From Acidobacteriota bacterium (lineage in GTDB: Bacteria > Acidobacteriota > Blastocatellia > Pyrinomonadales > Pyrinomonadaceae): DNA of 33,391 nt. The stretch is from assembly GCA_020200095.1 (NCBI GenBank), contig JAIVJJ010000259.1:1-33391 (forward strand). Reading direction: 5' to 3'. The translations under genes and the position numbers were made by a program. The notes under the pieces are model-generated. The model did not search any database, was not told the DNA's origin, and saw only the letters and a list, made by a program, of their open reading frames with translations. This document shows, one piece after another, positions 22,214-29,644 of the stretch. Position 1 is the first letter of the stretch. Every line of letters starts with the position of its first letter.

Positions 22214-22489
22214 CTATTCGATGTTTATTTCAATGCTCGAATTTATGGTTATGTTTTTTTGTTCAGTAACCGCTTTTGAAATAAACGTCTCCAAGTTTTT
22301 TCGAGATTCCTCTAAATACTTTAGTCTTTGCTCGGAATCGGCGTCCGGCTTCCCGAATCTTTCACGCGAACTGAAATTTCTCTGATTATGGAAATTTATT
22401 TTACTAATCAATAATTGCAAAAGAATCTCGCGCGCTTCGTCCGGCGCGTAGGTTCCTTTAATTAAATCTATAGTTTCCGTTTTTTTCAT
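22214..22489 (-). CDS. Conserved hypothetical protein, 91 aa
   Basis: I do not recognise a function. The N-terminal DLIKGTYAPDEAREILLQLL and the central INFHNQRNFSSRERFGKPD look like a conserved small protein seen in Bacteroidota and others, with a helical, charged C-terminal half (RLKYLEESRKNLETFISKAV). No signal peptide or transmembrane segment. It lies between icd (with terminator A) and icd remnant B, that is, as the single cargo gene of the innermost insertion interval. ATG 22489 has only a weak ribosome site. Confidence 0.65.
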   Translation of the reverse strand: MKKTETIDLIKGTYAPDEAREILLQLLISKINFHNQRNFSSRERFGKPDADSEQRLKYLEESRKNLETFISKAVTEQKNITINSSIEINIE

Positions 22490-22589
22490 ACCGATTTATC
22501 AACAATAGTTTTAATTTGTCCGAAAAGAGCCGGCTGCGAATATCTTCTTGCGAACTGACTGCAAACGACGCATTACGGGCGAAATCGAA

Positions 22590-22617
22590 AAAAGGATGAA
22601 GTTTCGACTTCATCCTT
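22590..22617 (-). terminator. icd terminator (hairpin A)
   Basis: Perfect 11-bp stem AAGGATGAAGT / ACTTCATCCTT with a four-base loop, followed on the minus strand by TTTTTT. It starts about 12 bases after the icd stop. This is the parent of the hairpin family B-F. Confidence 0.9.
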
Positions 22618-22628
22618 GATTCTTAAAA

Positions 22629-23975
22629 TTACTGTCCCTGACCGAGCGCGTAACCGGCTTTGCCGTCAAAGTTGTAAAGATGTTCGGTTTTGATGAAATC
22701 CAAGCCGTTTTCATCAAAGCGTTTGAGCAGATTGATGACTTGCTGCTTCGTCAGCGTTCCGTCCTGCGCGTCGGACATAAAGCGGCAGCGCCAGTGGTCA
22801 ACGCAGAATGTGTCGGGCTGACCTGACGGATAAACTTTCGTGCCGCGATTGGAAATCATCACGAGATTTACGCCGTCGCCGTTGATTTTTTCCACTAGCG
22901 CGCCGATTTCTTCGCCCGCGCCGAAGAATTTGCCGTTCCACCAGTTGATGAAAACGTCGATGCCGACTAATTCTTTTTTCTGCGGCTCACGAATCGTGTA
23001 AAGCGGTTTCGTCGCCGCTGCATCGCCGGATTCTTCGATGACTTTATAATCGACCGTTTTGATGGTTTCGGGTTTTTGTCCGATGCGTTTGCAGACTTCT
23101 TCGGCGAATTCCTTTGTGCCGACGGTTTGTTTCGTCGTGCCTTCGCGCGCGATGTCGTAGGTGTGAACGCCGTCTTCGATTGTGCGAAGCCAGGCGTTGT
23201 GCGCCAACGTCGCAATGTCCGGCTGGTTGATGTGAATCAGCATCATCACCGCGCCCAGGAAAAGACCCGACGGGTTCGCTTTGTTTTGTCCGGCGCGCTT
23301 CGGCGCGCTGCCGTGAATCGCTTCAAACATCGAGACGTTTTCGCCGATATTCGCCGAACCCGCCAGACCGACCGAGCCGGTCATTTGCGCCGTTACGTCC
23401 GACAAAATATCGCCGTAAAGATTCGGCATCACGACAACATCGAACAATTCGGGCGCGGTGGCGAGTTTTGCCGCGCCGATGTCGACAATCCACGATTCGT
23501 TTTCGATTTCCGGGTAATCGGGCGCGATTTCGTCAAAGATTCGATGAAAAAGTCCGTCGGTCTGCTTCATAATGTTGTCTTTGACGAAGCACGTAACTTT
23601 TTTGCGGTTGTTTTTCTCGGCGTATTCAAAAGCGTAGCGCACGATTTTCTCGCAGCCCGGACGCGAAATCAATTTCAAACACTGTTCGACCATATCCGTC
23701 TGCCGATGCTCGATGCCGCCGTATGTGTCTTCTTCGTTTTCGCGGACGATGACGACATCCATCACCGGAAAGCGCGTTTCGACGAACGGCGCGTAGGAAA
23801 CGCACGGGCGAATGTTGGCATACATTCCCAAACTTTTTCTGACCGTTACGTTCAACGATTTAAAGCCGCCGCCCTGCGGCGTCGTAACCGCTTCCTTCAA
23901 AATATGCAAGGTTGCCGCCATAATTTCGGGACCGATGCCGTCGCCGTGCGCAACCGTTATTGGAACGTTTGACAT
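22629..23975 (-). CDS. icd: Isocitrate dehydrogenase, Thermus-type with C-terminal extension; in-frame N-terminal deletion
   Basis: Oxidative decarboxylation of isocitrate to 2-oxoglutarate in the TCA cycle. Motifs: AHGDGIGPE (9-17), GGGFKSLNVTVRKSLGMYANIRP (substrate Ser and Arg residues), VVIVRENEEDTYGGIEH, MPNLYGDILSD and FEAIHGSAPKRAGQ. A ~150-residue C-terminal extension (GIDVFINWW...TKVYPSGQPDTF...YNFDG) is as in Thermus thermophilus IDH. However, KEA (27-29) runs directly into VTTPQGGGF: about 42-45 residues that normally contain the second strand-helix unit and ...LKGP are missing, in frame, near base 23888. 448 residues versus about 490. The enzyme may be inactive, or the assembly may have lost about 130 bases. 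Ends in a strong terminator. Confidence 0.92.
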   Translation of the reverse strand: MSNVPITVAHGDGIGPEIMAATLHILKEAVTTPQGGGFKSLNVTVRKSLGMYANIRPCVSYAPFVETRFPVMDVVIVRENEEDTYGGIEHRQTDMVEQCLKLISRPGCEKIVRYAFEYAEKNNRKKVTCFVKDNIMKQTDGLFHRIFDEIAPDYPEIENESWIVDIGAAKLATAPELFDVVVMPNLYGDILSDVTAQMTGSVGLAGSANIGENVSMFEAIHGSAPKRAGQNKANPSGLFLGAVMMLIHINQPDIATLAHNAWLRTIEDGVHTYDIAREGTTKQTVGTKEFAEEVCKRIGQKPETIKTVDYKVIEESGDAAATKPLYTIREPQKKELVGIDVFINWWNGKFFGAGEEIGALVEKINGDGVNLVMISNRGTKVYPSGQPDTFCVDHWRCRFMSDAQDGTLTKQQVINLLKRFDENGLDFIKTEHLYNFDGKAGYALGQGQ

Positions 23976-24066
23976 AGATTTGTATTAAAAACCTCACTTG
24001 TTAATTGTTTGAAATAAGACTTGAAACAAGAAATATAAAGATAAAACAACCGATTTGCAAAGCAAT

Positions 24067-24135
24067 GGATAACTGATGGTGAAAAACGGATAATGAAAAA
24101 CAGAGACATTATCAACTATCAACTATCAACTATCC
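24067..24135. repeat. Inverted repeat with iterated-word arms (GATAGTTGATAGTT type)
   Basis: Arms 24067-24095 and 24107-24135 are 29 bases each. The right arm is a clean tandem of ATCAACT words; the left arm is its degenerate complement. The stop codon of the pterin dehydratase gene is inside the right arm. Confidence 0.8.
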
Positions 24136-24417
24136 GCTAATTCCGCCTATCTCTTTCGCCAGCGCAAAATCATTTTCGGTTAAGCCGCCGCGGTCGTGAG
24201 TCGTAATTGAAAATTCGGCGTAACCCCAACCGAAACATATGTCTGGATGATGGTCGCGCCGTTCGGCAATCGCTCCGACTCGGTTGACAAAGGCGAGCGA
24301 TTCGGCAAAATTTTTGAATTCATAGCGTTTTTTTAGATTTTCGTTTTCCGCTTTCCATCCGTCCAAATCCGCCGAAGCTTTTTCGATTTCTTCCACGTTC
24401 AGTTTTTTTCGTTTCAC
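24130..24417 (-). CDS. phhB: 4a-hydroxytetrahydrobiopterin dehydratase (PCD/DCoH)
   Basis: Dehydrates 4a-hydroxytetrahydropterin during pterin recycling. 95 residues, normal length. The catalytic His set is present: RDHHPDI (H56, H57) and TTHDRGGLTENDFALA (H74), with the W-x-A-x-F/Y pattern around GWGYAEFSITTHD. GTG at 24417 is the only reasonable start; GAGGAG lies upstream. No aromatic amino-acid hydroxylase gene is in the window, so its partner is not visible. Confidence 0.93.
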   Translation of the reverse strand: MKRKKLNVEEIEKASADLDGWKAENENLKKRYEFKNFAESLAFVNRVGAIAERRDHHPDICFGWGYAEFSITTHDRGGLTENDFALAKEIGGISG

Positions 24418-24490
24418 TCGTTTATTTGCTCCTCAATTTTAGGTTATACTTTGCTTTTTAGTATAACGATTCGATAAAGGTTTATTCAAA

Positions 24491-24946
24491 ATGCGTTTTT
24501 GGTCGAAAATTTTATTATTTACCGTTTCTCTGTTTTTGCTTTCCTGCGCGGAAGAGCCTTCGACGCCGCTCAAAACTTTCAAAGCCTATACCAGAGCTAT
24601 CAAGCAAAAAGACACAACAACGATGAAACTTTTGCTGTCAGAGGCTTCAATAAAAATGCATGAGCAGGAAGCCAAGGCGCAAAATGTGAATTTAGACGAA
24701 ATCGTAAAACGCGAAACTCTTTTCACCGAAGACCAGAAATCGGTTAAACATCGCAACGAAAAAATTGAAGGCGGTAAAGCGACACTCGAAGTGGAAAACT
24801 CGTTAGGAGTTTGGGAAACCATTCCTTTTGTTAGAGAAGACGGAGTTTGGAAAATTGACAAACAAGGCTTTGCCAATCAAATTTTTCAGCAAACCGAAGA
24901 AAACAATAAACGCCTCGACGACATAATAAATCAAAGACAACCTTGA
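24491..24946 (+). CDS. Lipoprotein, DUF4878-like, copy 1
   Basis: 151 residues with a type II signal peptide (KILLFTVSLFLLSCAEE, lipidated C19). The mature part, LKTFKAYTRAIKQKDTTTMK...NEKIEGGKATLEVEN...WETIPFVREDGVWKIDKQGF, is the NTF2-like DUF4878 pattern (ageing of a cone-shaped domain with a final VxEDGxWKI strand). Function unknown. The next gene encodes a clear paralogue, so the pair is a tandem duplication. A TATAAC near 24459 may be its promoter. Confidence 0.82.
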   Translation: MRFWSKILLFTVSLFLLSCAEEPSTPLKTFKAYTRAIKQKDTTTMKLLLSEASIKMHEQEAKAQNVNLDEIVKRETLFTEDQKSVKHRNEKIEGGKATLEVENSLGVWETIPFVREDGVWKIDKQGFANQIFQQTEENNKRLDDIINQRQP

Positions 24947-24951
24947 CGATT

Positions 24952-24974
24952 TTAGATTTTAGATTTTGGATTGA
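24952..24974. repeat. Short tandem AT-rich repeat between the lipoprotein genes
   Basis: ATTTTAGATTTTAGATTTTG, starting a few bases after the stop codon of the first lipoprotein gene. Same word family as the purE-purK junction repeat. Confidence 0.6.
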
Positions 24975-25047
24975 AAAACGAATTGAACTTTACAGTAGTT
25001 TGCACTTTAACTTCACCGCATTTGATAAGTTATCAATAAGGAAAAAT

Positions 25048-25569
25048 ATGAAAATTTATAAAACAGTTATTACCGCGATATGCGCGCTTTTTATTTTCGG
25101 TTGCAGCGGAGCGCAGCAAACGCCAAGCCCAACCGAAACTTTGAAAACTTTTCTTGAAGCATCAAAGAAAAAAGATGTCGAAACGGTAAAAAAAACGTTT
25201 TCTAAAGGCACGATGAATTTAATCGAAGAAACCGCTAGAACGCAAAACACAACGGTTGATGAGCTTTTGAAAAAAGAGAATGGCGTTCCTTTGAAAGAGC
25301 TGCCTGAAATGCGCAACGAAAAAATTGAAGGTGAAACGGCAAGTGTCGAAGTGAAAAATGTCGTAACAGGCGATTTCGATACGATTCCGCTTGTCAAAGA
25401 AGACGGCAATTGGAAAGTCGCGCTCGATAAGTTTAGGGACGAAATTTTGAAGAAATCGCGCGAACAAATGAATTTGCCACCCGACGAAGAAGAATCTGAA
25501 TCAAACATTTCGAAACCCGACGGGGGTACGAAGTCTGAAAACGATTCAAACAAATCGAAAGCGAAATAA
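25048..25569 (+). CDS. Lipoprotein, DUF4878-like, copy 2
   Basis: 173 residues from ATG 25048, set by AAGGA at 25038-25042; the frame is open further upstream but without a ribosome site. Lipobox IFGC (C19). The body, LKTFLEASKKKDVETVKKTF...NEKIEGETASVEVKN...DTIPLVKEDGNWKVALDKF, is colinear with the preceding lipoprotein, sharing NEKIEG and the final EDGxWK. It differs by an acidic then Ser/Lys-rich C-terminal tail (PPDEEESESN...SKAK). Function unknown; presumably anchored in the inner leaflet of the outer membrane or in the periplasm. Confidence 0.82.
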   Translation: MKIYKTVITAICALFIFGCSGAQQTPSPTETLKTFLEASKKKDVETVKKTFSKGTMNLIEETARTQNTTVDELLKKENGVPLKELPEMRNEKIEGETASVEVKNVVTGDFDTIPLVKEDGNWKVALDKFRDEILKKSREQMNLPPDEEESESNISKPDGGTKSENDSNKSKAK

Positions 25570-25585
25570 ATAAAAGCTTTATTGT

Positions 25586-25648
25586 CCGCGAAGATACACA
25601 AAAGAAACACAAAGAAATTCTTAGTGTAATCTTCGTGTTACTTCATGG
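25586..25648. repeat. Inverted repeat with iterated-word arms (ACACAAAGAA type)
   Basis: Arms 25586-25616 and 25618-25648, 31 bases each with a one-base gap, pair imperfectly (GAAGATACAC / GTGTAATCTTC and so on). It lies between the second lipoprotein gene and the DUF1015 gene. Confidence 0.7.
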
Positions 25649-25671
25649 ATTATTTTTAGAGGGAAAATTTT

Positions 25672-26898
25672 GTGGCAATTATAAAACCTTTTCGCGCTTT
25701 GCATTCCGCCTCCGATAAAGCAAAGCAGGTTTCCTGCGTGCCTTACGACGTTATTTACGAGCGGGAAGTCCGTGAGTTTATAAAGGAAAATCCGCTCAGT
25801 TTTTTGCGTGTTACGCGCTCGGAAGCCGATTTTTCCGAAAATGCAAATCCGACAATTGAAGAAATTTTTGAACGCGCAAAACAAAATTTGCAAAAGTTTA
25901 TTGATGATGAAATTTTTGTAATGGAAGCTGAACCGTGTATCTATGTTTATCAACTTTCAACCAAAACGCACGTGCAGACGGGCGTTGTCGCCTGCTGTTC
26001 GCTTGATGAGTATGAACTCGGAATTATCAAAAAACACGAGAAAACCCGTCCAGATAAAGTCGAAGACCGCACCGCGCATATGCTTGCTCTGCGGGCGCAG
26101 ACCGGATTAATTTTTCTCGCTTTTCGCAATACCGAAAAGATTAAAAATTTGATTTTTGAAGCGACGCAAGGTAAGCCGATTTACAATTTTCATTGTTCGG
26201 ACGGCGTAAAACAAACGATTTGGCGCATTGCACTGGCTGATGATTTTACCGAGGCTTTTCGGGTAGTTCCCGCGTTGTATATTGCCGACGGACACCACCG
26301 CGCCGAAAGCTCAAATCTGGCGCGAAAGGTTCTGCGCGGTAAAAACCCGAATCACACCGGCGCGGAAGATTACAATTTCGTCGTCGCCGGAATGTTTCCG
26401 TCCGAAGATTTACAAATTTTGGCTTATAACCGTGTCGTCAGAGACTTAAACGATTTAAGCGAAGCAGAGTTTTTTGAAAAATTGCGCGGGAATTTTGTCG
26501 TTAGTGAAACAAACGAAAAAGTTCCGAAAAGTCGCGGCGAGTTTTGTATGTATATGAACGGCAAATGGTATAAATTGAGATTTGCCGCCCGTTTTGTAAA
26601 TGAGCCTGACCCAATTGAGCGTTTAGACGTAAGCATTTTGCAGCATTATCTACTCGAACCGATTTTAGGCATTCACGATGCGCGAACTGATAAGCGCATC
26701 GGTTTTGTTGGTGGGGCGCGCGGAACCGAAGAATTGGAAAAATTTGTAGATGAAGGCGCGGCAAAACTTGCTTTTTCGATGTTTCCGACAACGATGGAAG
26801 ATTTGTTTGCCGTATCGGATATGAACGAGATTATGCCGCCGAAATCCACTTGGTTTGAGCCGAAATTAAAAGACGGGTTGCTGGTTCATCTAATTTAA
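25672..26898 (+). CDS. DUF1015 family protein
   Basis: 408 residues, normal for the family. Hallmarks: an N-terminal IKPFRALHS...VPYDVIYE, IKKHEKTRPDKVEDRTAH (119-136) and the conserved YIADGHHRAES (203-213). The family has a sulfiredoxin/ParB-like core; I recall work proposing serine-kinase activity for thermophilic members, so a free-serine kinase role is possible but unproven here. Start GTG 25672 is preceded by AGAGGGA. No serine-biosynthesis genes are adjacent. An inverted repeat lies on each side, so it is probably a single-gene unit. Confidence 0.85.
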   Translation: MAIIKPFRALHSASDKAKQVSCVPYDVIYEREVREFIKENPLSFLRVTRSEADFSENANPTIEEIFERAKQNLQKFIDDEIFVMEAEPCIYVYQLSTKTHVQTGVVACCSLDEYELGIIKKHEKTRPDKVEDRTAHMLALRAQTGLIFLAFRNTEKIKNLIFEATQGKPIYNFHCSDGVKQTIWRIALADDFTEAFRVVPALYIADGHHRAESSNLARKVLRGKNPNHTGAEDYNFVVAGMFPSEDLQILAYNRVVRDLNDLSEAEFFEKLRGNFVVSETNEKVPKSRGEFCMYMNGKWYKLRFAARFVNEPDPIERLDVSILQHYLLEPILGIHDARTDKRIGFVGGARGTEELEKFVDEGAAKLAFSMFPTTMEDLFAVSDMNEIMPPKSTWFEPKLKDGLLVHLI

Positions 26899-26900
26899 CT

Positions 26901-26954
26901 CAATTACAAATTACGAATTAAAATTATTCTTCCGTAATTCATAATTTGTAGTTG
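26901..26954. repeat. Inverted repeat with iterated-word arms (AATTACGAATTA type)
   Basis: Arms 26901-26920 and 26935-26954 match at 18 of 20 positions. It starts two bases after the DUF1015 stop codon and ends six bases before the GNAT pseudogene start. Confidence 0.8.
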
Positions 26955-26960
26955 TCGCTT

Positions 26961-27372
26961 ATGTTTGAAACCGAAAGACTCATTTTGCGTCCGCTTCGCG
27001 GGCGCGACGTTGACCAAATTTTCGCAATGCGCAGTGACGCAAATGTAATGCGTTTTATCCGCGAACCGCAAAACTGGGAAGAATCGGTCAATTGGCTAAA
27101 ATAAAAAATACTGGGGAAGAGGTTTTGCGACGGAAGCAGCGCTCGAATTTTTACAATACGCTTTTCAAGAATTAAAACCCGATAAAATCGTTGCAATTGC
27201 GCATCATGAAAATATGGCGTCGCAGCGCGTGATGACAAAACTTGGAATGAGTTTTGTCAAAACAGGCGAATTTTACGGTCAGAATTTGGCGCAATACGCC
27301 ATTACAAAAGAAGAGTTTTTAACGCAAAGTTACAAAAACGTCCTAACGCAAAGAAGAATGGAACACGGATAA
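26961..27372 (+). pseudogene. RimJ/RimL-type GNAT acetyltransferase, internally deleted and frameshifted
   Basis: The N-terminal part from ATG 26961 reads MFETERLILRPLRGRDVDQI and ends ...PQNWEESVNWLK then TAA (27102-27104). The C-terminal part resumes in another frame at about 27106 with KYWGRGFATEAALEFLQYAF (acetyl-CoA loop GRGFAT) and runs to TAA 27372 through NMASQRVMTKLGM. Together they give about 136 residues against about 175-180 in the family: the middle strands (usually ...IGxxGL...xEIGYxI...) are missing. So one event removed roughly 130 bases and shifted the frame. This accounts for most of the 620-base gap between DUF1015 and the SDR gene. Confidence 0.8.
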
Positions 27373-27459
27373 ACGCGGATTTATTTGGCTTTACACAGGT
27401 TTTTTCAAAAACTTTACCGGTGAAAATTCATTCTTTGCCGCTCAAATAAGTGTTTCGAG

Positions 27460-27492
27460 AAAGCAATATAAAAAATACTTTTATATTGCTTT
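27460..27492. terminator. Bidirectional-looking hairpin before the SDR gene
   Basis: AAAGCAATATAAA and TTTATATTGCTTT are perfect 13-base arms around a short loop. It may terminate the (defunct) GNAT transcript. Between 27373 and 27459 I see nothing else. Confidence 0.55.
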
Positions 27493-27518
27493 AGGCAGCC
27501 GATTAAATAATTGCATTT

Positions 27519-28325
27519 ATGAAAGTTACACTTATCACGGGAGCTTCAAGCGGCATCGGCGAAGTTTTTGCACGGCGCCTCGCTCAAGAAAAACATAATT
27601 TGGTTTTAGTGGCGCGTTCGGAAAAAAAACTTGCCCAATTGTGCGATGAACTAATGTTTAAGCACAAAATTGAGGCGCATTATGTCGCCCTTGATTTAAT
27701 AGATTTTGAAGCGGATTCGCGCCTTTTTAATGTAACCGAAAAACACGGACTTGAAGTAGATTGGCTGATAAACAATGCCGGTTTCGGTTCGATGGGCGAT
27801 TTTGCGCGGCTCGACATTGAAACCGAACTTGAAATGATTGGTCTGAATGTAATGGCTCTGGTTGGTTTAACGCATCGCTACTTGCAAAATATGCGTGAGC
27901 GGCAGAGCGGAACAATCATTAACGTCGCTTCGACAGCAAGTTTTCAACCCGTTCCTTTTATGGCGACTTATGCGGCAACCAAAGCGTTTGTCCGCTCGTT
28001 CAGTGAAGCGATTGCTGAAGAAAATCGTCCGTTTAATATTACGATAACCGCGCTTTGTCCGGGTCCGATCGAAACAAACTTTTTCGACGCGGCTGGCGTC
28101 CAAGCAGATGTCAAAGAAGCATTTTTGAAAAAAGGAATACAAACGCCCGAAGCGGTTGTCGAAGCGGCTTTAAAGGCAGTTGAGCGCGGGAAACCTTCCG
28201 TTATTTCAGGTTGGACAAATTATTTGACGGCAAGGCTTGGAAATCTTGTGCCGAATTCGCTGATAACACGCGCCGTTGGCGGAGTTTTACGACCGAAGTT
28301 TGAAGAAAGGAAGCAAATTAAGTAA
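27519..28325 (+). CDS. Short-chain dehydrogenase/reductase
   Basis: Classical SDR, 268 residues. TGASSGIG (7-14) binds NAD(P); NNAG at 85-88; the catalytic set is S138 with Y151 and K155 (TYAATKAF); PGPIETNF follows. An Arg after the GxxxGxG region (VARSEKKL) favours NADP. Substrate unknown; the DltE/YdfG-like annotation common for such proteins would be a guess. The walJ-like gene starts four bases after its stop, so they are likely co-transcribed. Confidence 0.9.
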   Translation: MKVTLITGASSGIGEVFARRLAQEKHNLVLVARSEKKLAQLCDELMFKHKIEAHYVALDLIDFEADSRLFNVTEKHGLEVDWLINNAGFGSMGDFARLDIETELEMIGLNVMALVGLTHRYLQNMRERQSGTIINVASTASFQPVPFMATYAATKAFVRSFSEAIAEENRPFNITITALCPGPIETNFFDAAGVQADVKEAFLKKGIQTPEAVVEAALKAVERGKPSVISGWTNYLTARLGNLVPNSLITRAVGGVLRPKFEERKQIK

Positions 28326-28329
28326 TTTA

Positions 28330-29154
28330 ATGAAGTTTACGGTTCTCGGCAGCGGTTCGACTGGAAATTCCGTTCTTATCTGTACCGAAAAAACAAAAGT
28401 TTTAGTTGACGTTGGTTTGAGTGCGAAGGAAACTTTGCGGCGCCTGGCGCTTGTCGACGTTGACTTTGCTGATTTGGACGCCGTTCTCGTCACGCACGAA
28501 CACAGCGACCACGCAAGCGGACTTCGCGTTTTGCTTAATACGGTAAGATGTCCGGTTTATATGTCAGGTGAAACGTGCGAAGCGTATTTGCGCGAAAAAC
28601 TTAATAAAACTAATAATGAACCGCAAAAACGCTCTGACGCGCTGAAAAACAGAATTGAACAGATTGAATCGAGCAAAGATTTCTGTATCGGCGATGTAGA
28701 TTTTGAACCGTTCAGCGTTCCGCACGACGCGGCTGACAATTTCGGTTTCGTCGCAAAAAATAAAGGCGTAAAAATCACAACCATAATGGATTTCGGCTGT
28801 TTCACGACGCTTATTAAAGAAAAATTACGCGGCTGCGACGCCATCATTATCGAATCGAATCACAGCCGCGATATGCTCAAAGCCTGCCCGATTTATAGTT
28901 GGGAATTGAAGCAGAGAATTTTGTCGCGCACCGGACATTTATCAAACGAAGATTTATCCGAATGGCTGACCAACGATTTTGACAGTGCCGCGCGACACAT
29001 TGTTTTAGCGCATCTTTCACAACGTGCAAACGAACCGCATCTAGCGCGTTTGACGGCGCAGACCGCTTTACAAATGCGCGCGCCGCTTTTCAAAGCCGAA
29101 ACTAACATCACGATTTCATATCATCGAGAGCCAACCGAATGGATTCAGTTTTGA
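28330..29154 (+). CDS. walJ: WalJ/YycJ-like metallo-beta-lactamase-fold hydrolase
   Basis: 274 residues from ATG 28330, preferred over an in-frame start inside the SDR gene because MKFTVLGSGSTGNSVLI is the canonical N-terminus. The metal site THEHSDH (H56, H58, D60, H61) is intact, with further ligands in FSVPHDAADNFGF, ESNHSR and LAHLSQRANEP. WalJ-like exonucleases are linked to DNA repair or cell-wall cycle coordination in Firmicutes; the role here is inferred. The TGA stop (29152-29154) directly abuts the stop codon of the convergent membrane gene with no spacer. Confidence 0.85.
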   Translation: MKFTVLGSGSTGNSVLICTEKTKVLVDVGLSAKETLRRLALVDVDFADLDAVLVTHEHSDHASGLRVLLNTVRCPVYMSGETCEAYLREKLNKTNNEPQKRSDALKNRIEQIESSKDFCIGDVDFEPFSVPHDAADNFGFVAKNKGVKITTIMDFGCFTTLIKEKLRGCDAIIIESNHSRDMLKACPIYSWELKQRILSRTGHLSNEDLSEWLTNDFDSAARHIVLAHLSQRANEPHLARLTAQTALQMRAPLFKAETNITISYHREPTEWIQF

Positions 29155-29631
29155 TTAAAAACTATTCTTATAACTGTCGGCAATTAGATTCTCACGGCGC
29201 GGAAAGTGTAAAATCATCCCTAAAATGCCGAGTGCGAACCACAAAAAGAAATACTGATAATCAAACGAGAAAGCCGAAACCAGACCGAAAAGAACGGTCG
29301 CTTCGCACAACGCACAATTGAAAATCGTTACAATAGCAAGAATTACTGAGTTTTGAAAAGTGTCGGCGGGTCGGTTGTTAATTAACTTTTTCAAAGCAAT
29401 TAACTTTAAAACGAGTGAAATCGAAAAGGTTATAATCCCTAGAACAGACAATACAATTAATAAAACTGAATTTTCATTACTCAAAAGCGGTTTGGTGAAA
29501 TCAAAGTTAAACAAATCTCCTTTGGCAAAATAAATAACCAACAGCAGAAGAAACTGTGAAACAAAAATAGCAAACCAAATGGCTATCATCGTAAAATAAA
29601 TCCATTTTGTATTGAAATTTTGGTTTTGCAT
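29155..29631 (-). CDS. Four-TM membrane protein of unknown function
   Basis: 158 residues from ATG 29631 (MQNQNFNTKW). Four hydrophobic segments are evident: IYFTMIAIWFAIFVSQFLLL, SVLLIVLSVLGIITFSISLV, ILAIVTIFNCALCEATVLFG and YFFLWFALGILGMILHF. A short basic tail follows (PRRENLIADSYKN). I do not recognise a family. It starts 14 bases after the ABC exporter stop and so is probably the last gene of that operon. Confidence 0.7.
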   Translation of the reverse strand: MQNQNFNTKWIYFTMIAIWFAIFVSQFLLLLVIYFAKGDLFNFDFTKPLLSNENSVLLIVLSVLGIITFSISLVLKLIALKKLINNRPADTFQNSVILAIVTIFNCALCEATVLFGLVSAFSFDYQYFFLWFALGILGMILHFPRRENLIADSYKNSF

Positions 29632-29644
29632 TGTGAAATGTTCT

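Noticed and set aside
23076-23972. 298-aa ORF on the plus strand opposite icd
   Set aside because: It is the antisense of a strongly supported gene, Arg/Val/Asp-rich in the way of antisense frames, with no recognisable motif.
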